NCBI GenBank assembly: GCA_003167015.1
Contig: PMUF01000646.1
Span: 1 to 5,479 of the forward strand
DNA: 5,479 nt
Direction: 5' to 3'
Source of the DNA: Chitinophagaceae bacterium
Lineage (GTDB): Bacteria > Bacteroidota > Bacteroidia > Chitinophagales > Chitinophagaceae
A program made the translations under genes and the position numbers. Under the pieces are notes generated by a model. The model ran no database searches, had not been told where the DNA came from, and was given only the letters and a program-made list of their open reading frames with translations. Numbering within the stretch: position 1 is the first letter of the stretch; each line of letters begins with the position of its first letter. Positions 1 to 5,479 of this stretch are shown here, in pieces.

Positions 1-177
1 GATGAGCCGACCGGGAACCTGGATTCACGAAATACGCAGGTCGTCTTTGACATTTTCAGGGATCTCGCAAAGTCCCGCGGGCAGACCATCATCACCGTCA
101 CCCACGACGACGATTTCGCCCGGAACAGCGACCGGATCATCGATATGAGTGACGGGCGCATTATTAAATCCAATTAA
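1..177 (+). CDS. ABC transporter ATP-binding protein, C-terminal fragment (LolD/MacB-like)
   Basis: This is the last 58 codons of an ATPase gene whose start lies before the window; it is read in frame 1 and ends with TAA at 175-177, followed at once by a second TAA. The fragment begins at the end of Walker B (Asp-Glu at residues 1-2), continues with PTGNLDS, which is the D-loop in the form typical of the LolD/MacB/FtsE group of ABC ATPases, and has the switch histidine in VTHD (His35). The C-terminus, with RIIDMSDGRII, is the usual end of this family. These proteins hydrolyse ATP at the cytoplasmic face of the membrane to drive lipoprotein release, efflux or MacB-type mechanotransmission. Which of these applies cannot be told without the rest of the gene and its permease. 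The kinase gene follows after 15 bp, so co-transcription is likely. Confidence 0.93.
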   Translation, partial: DEPTGNLDSRNTQVVFDIFRDLAKSRGQTIITVTHDDDFARNSDRIIDMSDGRIIKSN

Positions 178-192
178 TAATATCTTTATACA

Positions 193-1200
193 GTGAAAAA
201 ACTTAACCTGCGAACGGGCATACCCTTCTCCCTGCTGATCTCGGTGGTTTTGGGATTCTTACGGCTAATCGAATCGCCGGACGTCGGCATGTATGTCGTA
301 TTGACCTACGATTATTTCATTTTTTCCCTGCTGTGCTGGATCGGCAATACCCTGCTGATCGATTCGAAACCCGCCCGGAGATATTCCTTCAGCAGGCCGG
401 TATTCTATCTGATCTCCATCCTGGCCAGTTCCGTGCTTGCCATCCTGTTCGCCTGGTTCAATACAAAGCTGAAAGTGCAACCACCTACTGTCAACCTGGT
501 GTATGTCCCGGACAGTCACCGAAGCCTGATGATCTTCTTTTTTCGCGGCATCCTGCTCAACCTGATGAATGCCTTCTTTGTATCACATATTAAACAGCAA
601 AGAGATCACCAGCAAAACCAGCTGGCGCTCGAACAACTGAAGCAGACGCATCTCCAGGCCAACCTGAACTCGCTTAAACAACAGCTAAGCCCCCATTTCC
701 TTTTCAATACGCTGAATACGCTCAGCTCGCTGACGAAAGAACAACAGGTAAAAGACTATGTGGACCAACTGGCCAATGTGTATCGGTATTTATTGGACCA
801 CCAGAAAAAGGACATCGTGGACCTGACGACTGAATTGGCTTTTACCACCTCTTATCTGTATATTCTTCAGACCAGACTCGATTCCGCCCTGGAGATCAAA
901 ATGCAGATCGGTGCCGATATTGTTCAATATAAGATTCCGCCGCTGACCCTGCAGCTCCTGGTCGAAAATGCCATCAAACATAATGTCGCTTCCGCATCAA
1001 AACCCCTTAAGATCTATATCGGTATTCATGATGACCATCTCGTGGTCATTAACAACCTGCAACCCAAGGCCAGCGTGGAAGCATCTTCCGGGATTGGGCT
1101 GACCAACATCAACCAGCGTTATCAGCTGCTCTTTAACCGGGAAATAAAAATAGAAATGGACGCCGTATTTTTTACTGTTAAACTACCGTTACAGTCATGA
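193..1200 (+). CDS. LytS/YehU-type membrane sensor histidine kinase (His_kinase family)
   Basis: A 335-residue sensor kinase. About four hydrophobic segments (roughly residues 10-27, 34-55, 69-90 and 112-130) form a membrane module with no large extracytoplasmic sensor domain. A short Gln-rich, coiled-coil-like linker (about 134-163) leads to the phosphoacceptor motif QLSPHFLFNTLN with His168. The ATP-binding part shows the N-box LQLLVENAIKHN (Asn259) and the G-box SGIGLTNINQRY (about 299-310). This is the LytS/YehU kinase type, which usually works with LytTR regulators, and the next gene encodes one, overlapping by 4 bp (ATGA). The start is GTG at 193: a stop codon lies in frame at 178-180, and the next ATG (289) would remove the first membrane helix. 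No Shine-Dalgarno is visible, as is usual in Bacteroidota. The signal is unknown; a membrane or transporter-linked cue is inferred from the upstream ABC gene. Confidence 0.94.
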   Translation: MKKLNLRTGIPFSLLISVVLGFLRLIESPDVGMYVVLTYDYFIFSLLCWIGNTLLIDSKPARRYSFSRPVFYLISILASSVLAILFAWFNTKLKVQPPTVNLVYVPDSHRSLMIFFFRGILLNLMNAFFVSHIKQQRDHQQNQLALEQLKQTHLQANLNSLKQQLSPHFLFNTLNTLSSLTKEQQVKDYVDQLANVYRYLLDHQKKDIVDLTTELAFTTSYLYILQTRLDSALEIKMQIGADIVQYKIPPLTLQLLVENAIKHNVASASKPLKIYIGIHDDHLVVINNLQPKASVEASSGIGLTNINQRYQLLFNREIKIEMDAVFFTVKLPLQS

Positions 1201-1961
1201 AAGTACTGATCATCGAAGACGAAGCCTTGTCGGCCAGGGAACTCATACAACTGATTACAGCTGCCGATTCGGACATTCACATCGTGGCAACCCTGGAGTC
1301 GGTGGAACAGTCGCTGGCCTGGTTAGAGGTCAATCCGCAGCCCGATCTGATATTTTCGGACATCCAGCTCACCGATGGCCTTAGCTTTGAAATATATCAC
1401 AAAGTCAATATCACCTGCCCGATCATATTTTGTACCGCTTTCGACGAGTACCTCATGAATGCCTTCGAAACCACTGCCATCAGCTATTTGTTAAAGCCCA
1501 TTACCAAAGAAAAGGTCACCGGCGCCCTGGGAAAACTGAATACCCTGAAGACCGGCCTGCAAAAGGAATCCCCCGATATATCAATGCAAAAGCTGCTGAG
1601 ACTTTTGCGCCAGCCGTATAAGAGCACTATCCTGGTCAGCCTGCGCGAAAAGATCATTCCCGTACAGACCGAAGACATAGCGTATTTCTACATGGAGCAA
1701 ACCGTAGTCGAAGTCGGAACCACGCGCAACCAAAAGTATTTTATGACCAGCAGCCTCGACGAAATAGAAAAGATGACTGACCCCGGGCTGTTCTTCCGGG
1801 CCAACCGGCAATTCCTCATCAACAGAAATGCCGTCGAAAATGCCGAACGTTTCTTTTCCAGGAAACTGGTCATCAAATTAAAAGTGGACACGCCGGAAAC
1901 CATCGTCGTCAGCAAGGCAAAAGCCTCCGAATTCCTGCATTGGCTGAGCAACCTTCAATAA
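1197..1961 (+). CDS. LytTR-family response regulator
   Basis: A 254-residue two-component response regulator. The receiver domain (about 1-120) has the acidic pair Glu7-Asp8, the phosphoacceptor Asp55 in FSDIQLTDG, Thr80 in FCTAFDEY and the conserved Lys100 in YLLKPI. After a linker, a LytTR DNA-binding domain spans about 143-250, with the typical FFRANRQFLINRNAV stretch near residues 199-213. LytTR domains bind promoter DNA through a beta-fold, commonly at paired direct-repeat sites. The ATG lies inside the kinase stop region (ATGA, 1197-1200), which suggests translational coupling, so the upstream kinase is its probable partner. Target genes are not visible; the ABC transporter operon itself is a plausible target but that is inference. 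The gene ends 48 bp from the convergent sigma factor gene. Confidence 0.95.
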   Translation: MKVLIIEDEALSARELIQLITAADSDIHIVATLESVEQSLAWLEVNPQPDLIFSDIQLTDGLSFEIYHKVNITCPIIFCTAFDEYLMNAFETTAISYLLKPITKEKVTGALGKLNTLKTGLQKESPDISMQKLLRLLRQPYKSTILVSLREKIIPVQTEDIAYFYMEQTVVEVGTTRNQKYFMTSSLDEIEKMTDPGLFFRANRQFLINRNAVENAERFFSRKLVIKLKVDTPETIVVSKAKASEFLHWLSNLQ

Positions 1962-2009
1962 AAACTTTCCCTCACCGATGTCCGGGAGATAATGGATAAT
2001 TGACCGGGA

Positions 2010-3164
2010 CTATTTAGCAGAGGCGCCGGGATTTACAGAGGTAACACGCTCAAAATGTTTTCGGATGGTCGTATCAAGGATGGGCAGTTTATTAAAATAG
2101 GGGTTCCGGCGAAGATCCATCAGGATGCGAAAGGCCTTGTCGTTTTGGTTATTGTACTGCAATGCCACTGCATAATTTATCTCGGCAAACGGGCTAGGGT
2201 AGAATCTTAAGAGCACCTCATAATATTTGCAGATGGCTTCCCAATCAGTATCTTCAAATTTGCGTGCAGCGCAGTGCACACAGGCGATGGCTGCTTCAAG
2301 GTGGTAGGGTGAAAAGATAGAATCTTCGGATTCGGTTAATAAAAAGCAGGCCAGTTGTATCAATGATTGGTCCCAGAGCGTTCGGTCCTGGTACTCCAAT
2401 TCAATGGCATTACCTTGCGCGTCAAAGCGGGCATTGAACCGGGCGACATTAAAAAGCATGAGTGCCTGCAGCGCTTTGGTTTCCGGATTGCACAACGGAC
2501 TGTCAAACAAAAACTTATTGAGCATAAATGCATCTTCGCACATAATTTTTCCCTGGCTTATTTTTTCGCCCGATTGCTTGTAGCCTTCATTAAATATGAG
2601 GTAGATCACCTTGTGCATGACCGAAAGCCGCTCCACGGCATAACCATAAAGCCCGGCGGATAAAATCAATGACTCGTTCTTTATTTTTTGCCTTGCCCGG
2701 TAAAGCATTTTTTCAATAGCATCCGGTTCTGCCCCAAACTGCAGGGCAATATTTTCAACCTTGAGATTGGCGACATATTTAAGCGCCAGCACTATCTGCG
2801 TTTTTGGCGCCAGATTGGGATGACAGCAAGCCATCAGCATCCGCAATTGTGCATCTTTGAAGCCATCCTCTGAAATCTCGTCCGCGGCTACAGACGCCGT
2901 TTTGGCCAGGGATAAATCTGTAGTTTTAGAAATTTTTTTAAGCAGGTTGATGGATTTGTTCTTGCAGGTCTGATAGAGCCATCCGGAAGGGTTTTCGGGC
3001 ATGCCCGTCTTTGGCCAGTGTAATGCAGCCGCTGTAAAAGTTTCCTGTACAATATCTTCTGCGCAATCAATAGGCAAGTCCCGGAAACGCTGCAAGATCA
3101 GCGAGATGAGCTGACCGAACCTTTCTTTATAAAGAATTTCTATACGCTTCTCAAATTCATTCAT
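2010..3164 (-). CDS. ECF42-type RNA polymerase sigma factor with C-terminal helical extension (DUF6596)
   Basis: A 384-residue sigma-70 family protein, about twice the length of a classical ECF sigma factor. Region 2 occupies about 12-75 (AEDIVQETF, then PSGWLYQTCKNKSINLL). Region 4 is about 105-163, opening with the signature LMACCHPNLAP and ending in a YRARQKIK recognition-helix segment. The long C-terminal part carries the hallmarks of the DUF6596/ECF42 extension: VIYLIFNEGY (about 186-195), MCEDAFMLN, the ALMLFNVARFNAR and QDRTLWDQSL block (about 234-269), HLEAAIACVH, and a TPR-like PSPFAEINYAVAL (about 323-335). In this group no classical anti-sigma factor is expected, and the extension is reported to be needed for activity. 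Its ATG lies inside the last codons of the YCII gene (8-bp overlap), the usual ECF42/DGPF pairing. Region 4 looks somewhat divergent from the usual form (QFGAEPDAIEKMLYRARQK). Target promoters are unknown. Confidence 0.94.
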   Translation of the reverse strand: MNEFEKRIEILYKERFGQLISLILQRFRDLPIDCAEDIVQETFTAAALHWPKTGMPENPSGWLYQTCKNKSINLLKKISKTTDLSLAKTASVAADEISEDGFKDAQLRMLMACCHPNLAPKTQIVLALKYVANLKVENIALQFGAEPDAIEKMLYRARQKIKNESLILSAGLYGYAVERLSVMHKVIYLIFNEGYKQSGEKISQGKIMCEDAFMLNKFLFDSPLCNPETKALQALMLFNVARFNARFDAQGNAIELEYQDRTLWDQSLIQLACFLLTESEDSIFSPYHLEAAIACVHCAARKFEDTDWEAICKYYEVLLRFYPSPFAEINYAVALQYNNQNDKAFRILMDLRRNPYFNKLPILDTTIRKHFERVTSVNPGASAK

Positions 3165-3516
3165 TATTCACACTGTATATGGTGGCAATCGGGCGGACCT
3201 CTCTCACAGCCAGGCCTCTTTGCACCAGCGGGCAGGTCTGGGCAATGGCGGCAGCCTGTTCAATATTTTCTGCCCAGATAATTTCATAACCCGAAATCCC
3301 TTCGCGAGCCTCGATAAAGGGGCCATCGGAAAGAATTTGGTCCTTGCTTACATATCTGCCTCTTGTATGCAGGGGTTCCCCCCTGATATAGTTGCCGGCT
3401 TTGATTAAGGAATCAACCCACGCGAGCATCATGGGTATGTTAGCAAATCGTTCTTCATCGGTCATTTTGCGCATCTTAGCCAAATCCTCCCTTACAATCA
3501 GCATAAATTTTTCCAT
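3157..3516 (-). CDS. YCII/DGPF-domain protein, partner of the ECF42 sigma factor
   Basis: A 119-residue single-domain protein of the YCII-related (DGPF) family. It begins MEKFMLIVRE, the usual first beta-strand of the family, and contains the name-giving motif DGPF at 64-67 followed by IEAREGISGYEII, then an alanine-rich helix (ENIEQAAAIAQTCP) and the terminal strand VREVRPI. YCII domains have a dimeric ferredoxin-like alpha/beta fold; the biochemical role of the sigma-linked DGPF proteins is not settled. I place the start at 3514-3516. The frame stays open upstream to 3678, but the extra 54 residues do not look like the family and would overlap the preceding gene. The stop overlaps the sigma factor start by 8 bp, so the two are almost certainly co-translated. 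By family precedent it is a target or modulator of the sigma factor. Confidence 0.9.
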   Translation of the reverse strand: MEKFMLIVREDLAKMRKMTDEERFANIPMMLAWVDSLIKAGNYIRGEPLHTRGRYVSKDQILSDGPFIEAREGISGYEIIWAENIEQAAAIAQTCPLVQRGLAVREVRPIATIYSVNNE

Positions 3517-3635
3517 ACCTTGAAAAGACAACATCCCCTCCAAAAACCGGACATTAGACGAAAATAAAAAATTTATACCAATGATCGCATTTTGCATGAA
3601 ATTATCTAACGATTTATAAATCAAAGTGTTGTGTT
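3517..3635 (-). promoter_or_regulatory. A/T-rich leader, probable promoter region of the YCII-sigma operon
   Basis: This 119-bp gap is long enough for its own promoter. On the minus strand two weak matches to the Bacteroidota consensus (TTTG at -33, TAnnTTTG at -7) can be seen. One is TTTG at 3622-3625, then 17 bp, then TAATTTCA at 3597-3604. The other is TAAATTTT at 3568-3575 without a good -33 box. A perfect 12-bp palindrome, GATTTATAAATC, at 3611-3622 sits between the boxes of the first candidate. Neither match is strong, and read-through from the NTF2-like gene is also possible. Confidence 0.3.
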
Positions 3636-4115
3636 TTATTCTGTCAGCAATGCTTCCTGAGTTAAAACGCATTTCCATCCCCCATTCTTCCAGAGCAAAA
3701 CATCCGTTTGGCGCATTTTTATGTCGTCATAGGTTTTGCCTCCGAGCTGACCTGACAGCCTGACCTTTGATGTCACCAGCGCAATATCTCCGTATAAGCG
3801 AACCCTGGGTTCTGAAAGCTCCATTTTCGTCAGCGTCCGGTATCCGGTCCTTATTCCGGTGGGAAAGACTCCGGATCCCTCGTATACTCCTCCGTTACTG
3901 GGGATGACGGCCCACTCCTTGTCCAGCAAGCGGTAAATTCCGAGCGTGTCATTATTCTGCAGCGCGCTTGCTAATTGCTGGTCCGCCGCAAAGGCATTTT
4001 CCGCCGTCGGGCCGGTCGAAAACTTTGGGTTACCGGCAGCCCTGAACATCCCCACGAGTGCGAGAAGCAAACCTGCGATGATGAGTATGAGCAGGCGATT
4101 TACATTTAATGTCAT
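3636..4115 (-). CDS. Membrane-anchored or exported NTF2-like protein (DUF4440/SnoaL-type)
   Basis: A 159-residue protein. Residues 8-24 (LLILIIAGLLLALVGMF) form one hydrophobic helix after a short N-terminus with Arg7, so it is either a signal peptide or an N-terminal anchor. No lipobox cysteine and no clear signal peptidase site follow. The rest (about 38-155) resembles a DUF4440/SnoaL-like NTF2 fold: a first helix AENAFAADQQLASALQNNDT, a second ending in RLLDKEWAVI, then strands with GDIALVTSKVRLSG and the closing QTDVLLWKNGGWKCV. NTF2-like domains form a cone-shaped pocket that may bind a small ligand or carry out a simple reaction; no catalytic set can be named here. ATG is at 4113-4115, preceded by an A/T-rich leader. 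It lies 119 bp upstream of the YCII-sigma pair on the same strand, so it may belong to that unit. The fold call is by pattern only. Confidence 0.75.
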   Translation of the reverse strand: MTLNVNRLLILIIAGLLLALVGMFRAAGNPKFSTGPTAENAFAADQQLASALQNNDTLGIYRLLDKEWAVIPSNGGVYEGSGVFPTGIRTGYRTLTKMELSEPRVRLYGDIALVTSKVRLSGQLGGKTYDDIKMRQTDVLLWKNGGWKCVLTQEALLTE

Positions 4116-4219
4116 AATTTTAATTTTTTATAAATATAACAGCGGAATAAAATATCCCGCCGACAGATTATTTAACAGGTTGAATATTGCTGGTAAGATG
4201 CAGACTCCCCTGGCAGGAT
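4116..4219 (-). promoter_or_regulatory. Intergenic region with a possible promoter of the NTF2-like gene
   Basis: A 104-bp gap between the LytTR regulator and the NTF2-like gene. On the minus strand, TATATTTA at 4131-4138 fits the Bacteroidota -7 element (TAnnTTTG) except for its last base, and is followed by an A/T-rich leader of about 15 bp up to the ATG. No clear TTTG box is found at the expected upstream distance, so the promoter call is weak. The rest of the gap holds an imperfect inverted repeat, listed separately, and no ORF that looks real. Confidence 0.3.
4142..4160. repeat. Imperfect inverted repeat (operator or weak terminator candidate)
   Basis: Plus-strand GCGGAATAAAATATCCCGC can pair with itself as 4 G/C pairs, one mismatch, then 3 A/T pairs around a 3-base loop. 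It sits directly upstream of the -7-like box at 4131-4138 and about 60 bp past the stop of the LytTR gene on the minus strand. It could be a protein-binding site for the NTF2-like gene or a weak transcription stop for the regulator gene. The following minus-strand TGTTATATTT is only a poor T-tract. Confidence 0.3.
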
Positions 4220-4924
4220 TCACTTTTTTCCCAGGACCTCCAGGAGGAATCTTTGCTTGAAGCGCCGGCTCAGCGGGATTCGAACCTCGCCGACGGAGAC
4301 CGAATCACCGTCAATCTGCCGGATATGCGGCCTGGCAACGATAAAAGATTTATGTGTCTGCAGAAATCCCTGCGGCGGTAGTTGCTTTTCCATCCCTTTC
4401 AGCGTTTGATAGACCAGATATTTTTTTTGCCGGGTATGTACGATCACATAGTTGTTAGCCGCTTCCAGATATAATATCTCGTCATACCCGATCCTTTCAA
4501 ACCTTCCGTTGCTTTTTATATAGAGATAGCCCGCGGGGCCGGTCTGGCTGCCGGCATTGTTCCGCAGGACCCACCATTCCAGCGCTTTTTCACAGGCGAG
4601 CCGCAGCCGCCCGGGTGAAACGGGTTTCAATAAATAATCGATCACTCCGTGCTCGTACCCGTGCAGGGCATATTGCGGATAGGCGGTGACGAGTATGACC
4701 ATTGGCTTGACATCGAGGCCCGACAGGAACTCCAATCCATTTGTCCAGGGCATTTCGACATCCAGGAAGAGAAGGTCCGTCGGGGTCGTTTTCAAAAGCT
4801 CCCTGGCCTGTTCCGCATCTCCCGCCATACCCACAACATTAAAGATCCCCAGTGCCATAAGGTCTTCCTTAAGACCATTCCTTGCCGGTGGTTCATCGTC
4901 TATAATTATACAGTTCGGCTTCAT
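4220..4924 (-). CDS. LytTR-family response regulator (second pair)
   Basis: A 234-residue response regulator. The receiver domain (about 1-118) begins MKPNCIIIDDEP with the acidic pair Asp9-Asp10, has the phosphoacceptor Asp55 in LFLDVEMPWTNG, Thr80 in LVTAYPQYA and Lys100 in YLLKPV. The LytTR DNA-binding domain (about 133-228) is clear: YLYIKSNGRFERI, then DEILYLEAANNYV, QTHKSFIV and the ending VRIPLSRRFK. I chose the ATG at 4922-4924 because it gives the normal N-terminus and a 4-bp ATGA overlap with the kinase; an in-frame ATG at 4994-4996 would add 24 residues that do not match the family and would overlap the kinase much further. The partner is the overlapping LytS-type kinase. Sequence similarity to the left-hand regulator is of family level only, so this is not a recent duplication. 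Confidence 0.95.
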   Translation of the reverse strand: MKPNCIIIDDEPPARNGLKEDLMALGIFNVVGMAGDAEQARELLKTTPTDLLFLDVEMPWTNGLEFLSGLDVKPMVILVTAYPQYALHGYEHGVIDYLLKPVSPGRLRLACEKALEWWVLRNNAGSQTGPAGYLYIKSNGRFERIGYDEILYLEAANNYVIVHTRQKKYLVYQTLKGMEKQLPPQGFLQTHKSFIVARPHIRQIDGDSVSVGEVRIPLSRRFKQRFLLEVLGKK

Positions 4925-5479
4925 ATCGCGAGGGTAAGCGTTATCTCGAAATGGTTCCCGTTTTCCGCGGTCGACAAGGTAAAGCGATCGCGGCACAACA
5001 ACTCCAGTCTTTTCCGTGTATTAGCCAGCCCAATGCCACTGCACTCACTCTTTTTGGCCGGGTCATAGCTATTCAGCGCCTGGAACTGAAAGCGACCCTC
5101 TTCCAGGCTGCAAGTCAGCGCTATGAAATTATCCCGGTCCTGGAAACGGGAAACGTGCTTAAAGCAGTTCTCTACCAGGGGCGCCAATACATGCGGAGGA
5201 ATGGCAAAACCGGTCATCGCCCCAAAACCGGAACAGCTAACCCTGACCAGGTCTCCTGACCTTTCCCTTTGAAGACCCACATAGTTCTCAATAAAACAGA
5301 TCTCTTTTTCAATTTTCACCACAGCCTCATTGCATTCATATAACTGGTACCTGAGCAGGGCCGAGAATTGCTCCGTGAGTGTCCGGGCGGCTCCGTTTGA
5401 CCGGTCAATTTTATAATAGATGGCATTGAGGGCATTAAAGATGAAATGCGGATTGATCTGGTTCTTCAGGATTTCCAGA
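4921..5479 (-). CDS. LytS-type sensor histidine kinase, C-terminal part (cut by window edge)
   Basis: The reading frame is open from the right edge of the window to TGA at 4921-4923, giving 185 visible residues; the N-terminal sensor or membrane part lies outside. The first visible residues are LEILKNQINPHFIFNALNAI, the phosphoacceptor motif of the LytS/YehU kinase family, with the histidine encoded at 5446-5448. A helical segment with EQFSALLRYQLYEC follows, then EKEICFIENYVGLQ, the ATP-binding N-box APLVENCFKHV and the G-box SGIGLANTRKRLELL. An internal GTG at 5320-5322 is not the start, since the conserved histidine lies upstream of it. The response regulator gene overlaps the stop by 4 bp, so the two are translationally coupled and probably one signalling pair. 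Confidence 0.94.
   Translation of the reverse strand, partial: LEILKNQINPHFIFNALNAIYYKIDRSNGAARTLTEQFSALLRYQLYECNEAVVKIEKEICFIENYVGLQRERSGDLVRVSCSGFGAMTGFAIPPHVLAPLVENCFKHVSRFQDRDNFIALTCSLEEGRFQFQALNSYDPAKKSECSGIGLANTRKRLELLCRDRFTLSTAENGNHFEITLTLAI

Noticed and set aside
1962..2009. A possible bidirectional terminator between the convergent regulator and sigma genes, from GTCCGG (1980-1985) and CCGGGAC (2004-2010).
   Set aside because: The stem needs a bulge, the loop is about 18 bases, the second arm runs into the sigma stop codon, and no T-tract follows on either strand.
3517..3678. An in-frame 54-residue N-terminal extension of the YCII protein.
   Set aside because: It does not resemble the family, overlaps the end of the NTF2-like gene, and MEKFMLIVRE at 3516 is the normal family start.
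3946..4260. A 104-codon open frame on the plus strand covering the NTF2-like gene start and the intergenic gap.
   Set aside because: It is antisense to two supported genes and its translation is low-complexity without recognisable motifs.
4269..4288. On the minus strand GGTTCGAATCCC looks like the T-arm of a tRNA 3' end.
   Set aside because: It encodes the conserved VRIPLSRR end of the LytTR domain, and no acceptor stem, anticodon arm or D-arm can be laid around it.
4925..4996. A 24-residue N-terminal extension of the second response regulator.
   Set aside because: The family starts at MKPNCIIIDDEP, and the 4-bp overlap with the kinase matches the arrangement of the first pair.
4649..5068. 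A 139-codon open frame on the plus strand.
   Set aside because: It lies antisense to the response regulator and kinase genes, has no family-like sequence, and is explained by their codon usage.

Overview
The window reads as ordinary chromosomal DNA of a Bacteroidota bacterium, most likely a Chitinophagales- or Cytophagales-like environmental species. Three things point there: two LytS-type histidine kinase / LytTR response regulator pairs of the kind common in that phylum, short A/T-rich leaders without convincing Shine-Dalgarno sequences, and an ECF42-type sigma factor beside a YCII/DGPF protein. By eye G+C is near one half in the kinase/regulator genes and somewhat lower in the central genes. 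The assignment rests on protein style only and is an inference.

Layout. Plus strand, left: the 3' end of an ABC transporter ATPase gene (1-177), then a four-helix membrane histidine kinase (193-1200) overlapping by 4 bp a LytTR response regulator (1197-1961). These look like one operon. Minus strand, centre to right, in transcription order: a second LytS-type kinase entering from beyond the right edge (4921-5479, partial), its LytTR response regulator overlapping by 4 bp (4220-4924), a 104-bp gap, a membrane-anchored or exported NTF2-like (DUF4440/SnoaL-type) protein (3636-4115), a 119-bp gap, a YCII/DGPF-domain protein (3157-3516) and, overlapping it by 8 bp, an ECF42-type sigma factor (2010-3164). 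The left and central blocks converge with 48 bp between them. No stretch over 300 bases lacks a gene. No tRNA, rRNA, CRISPR array, insertion sequence or integrase is seen.

How the genes work together. Each kinase very probably phosphorylates the regulator it overlaps (D55 in both), and the LytTR domain then binds promoter DNA. The left pair may control, or respond to, the ABC transporter encoded just upstream. The sigma factor and YCII protein form a known genomic pairing (ECF42 with DGPF proteins) whose signal is not well understood. The upstream NTF2-like protein is a possible extra, envelope-side component.

The least ordinary point is this NTF2-like / YCII / ECF42 arrangement between two two-component systems. 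I see no strong evidence of a wholly new system.
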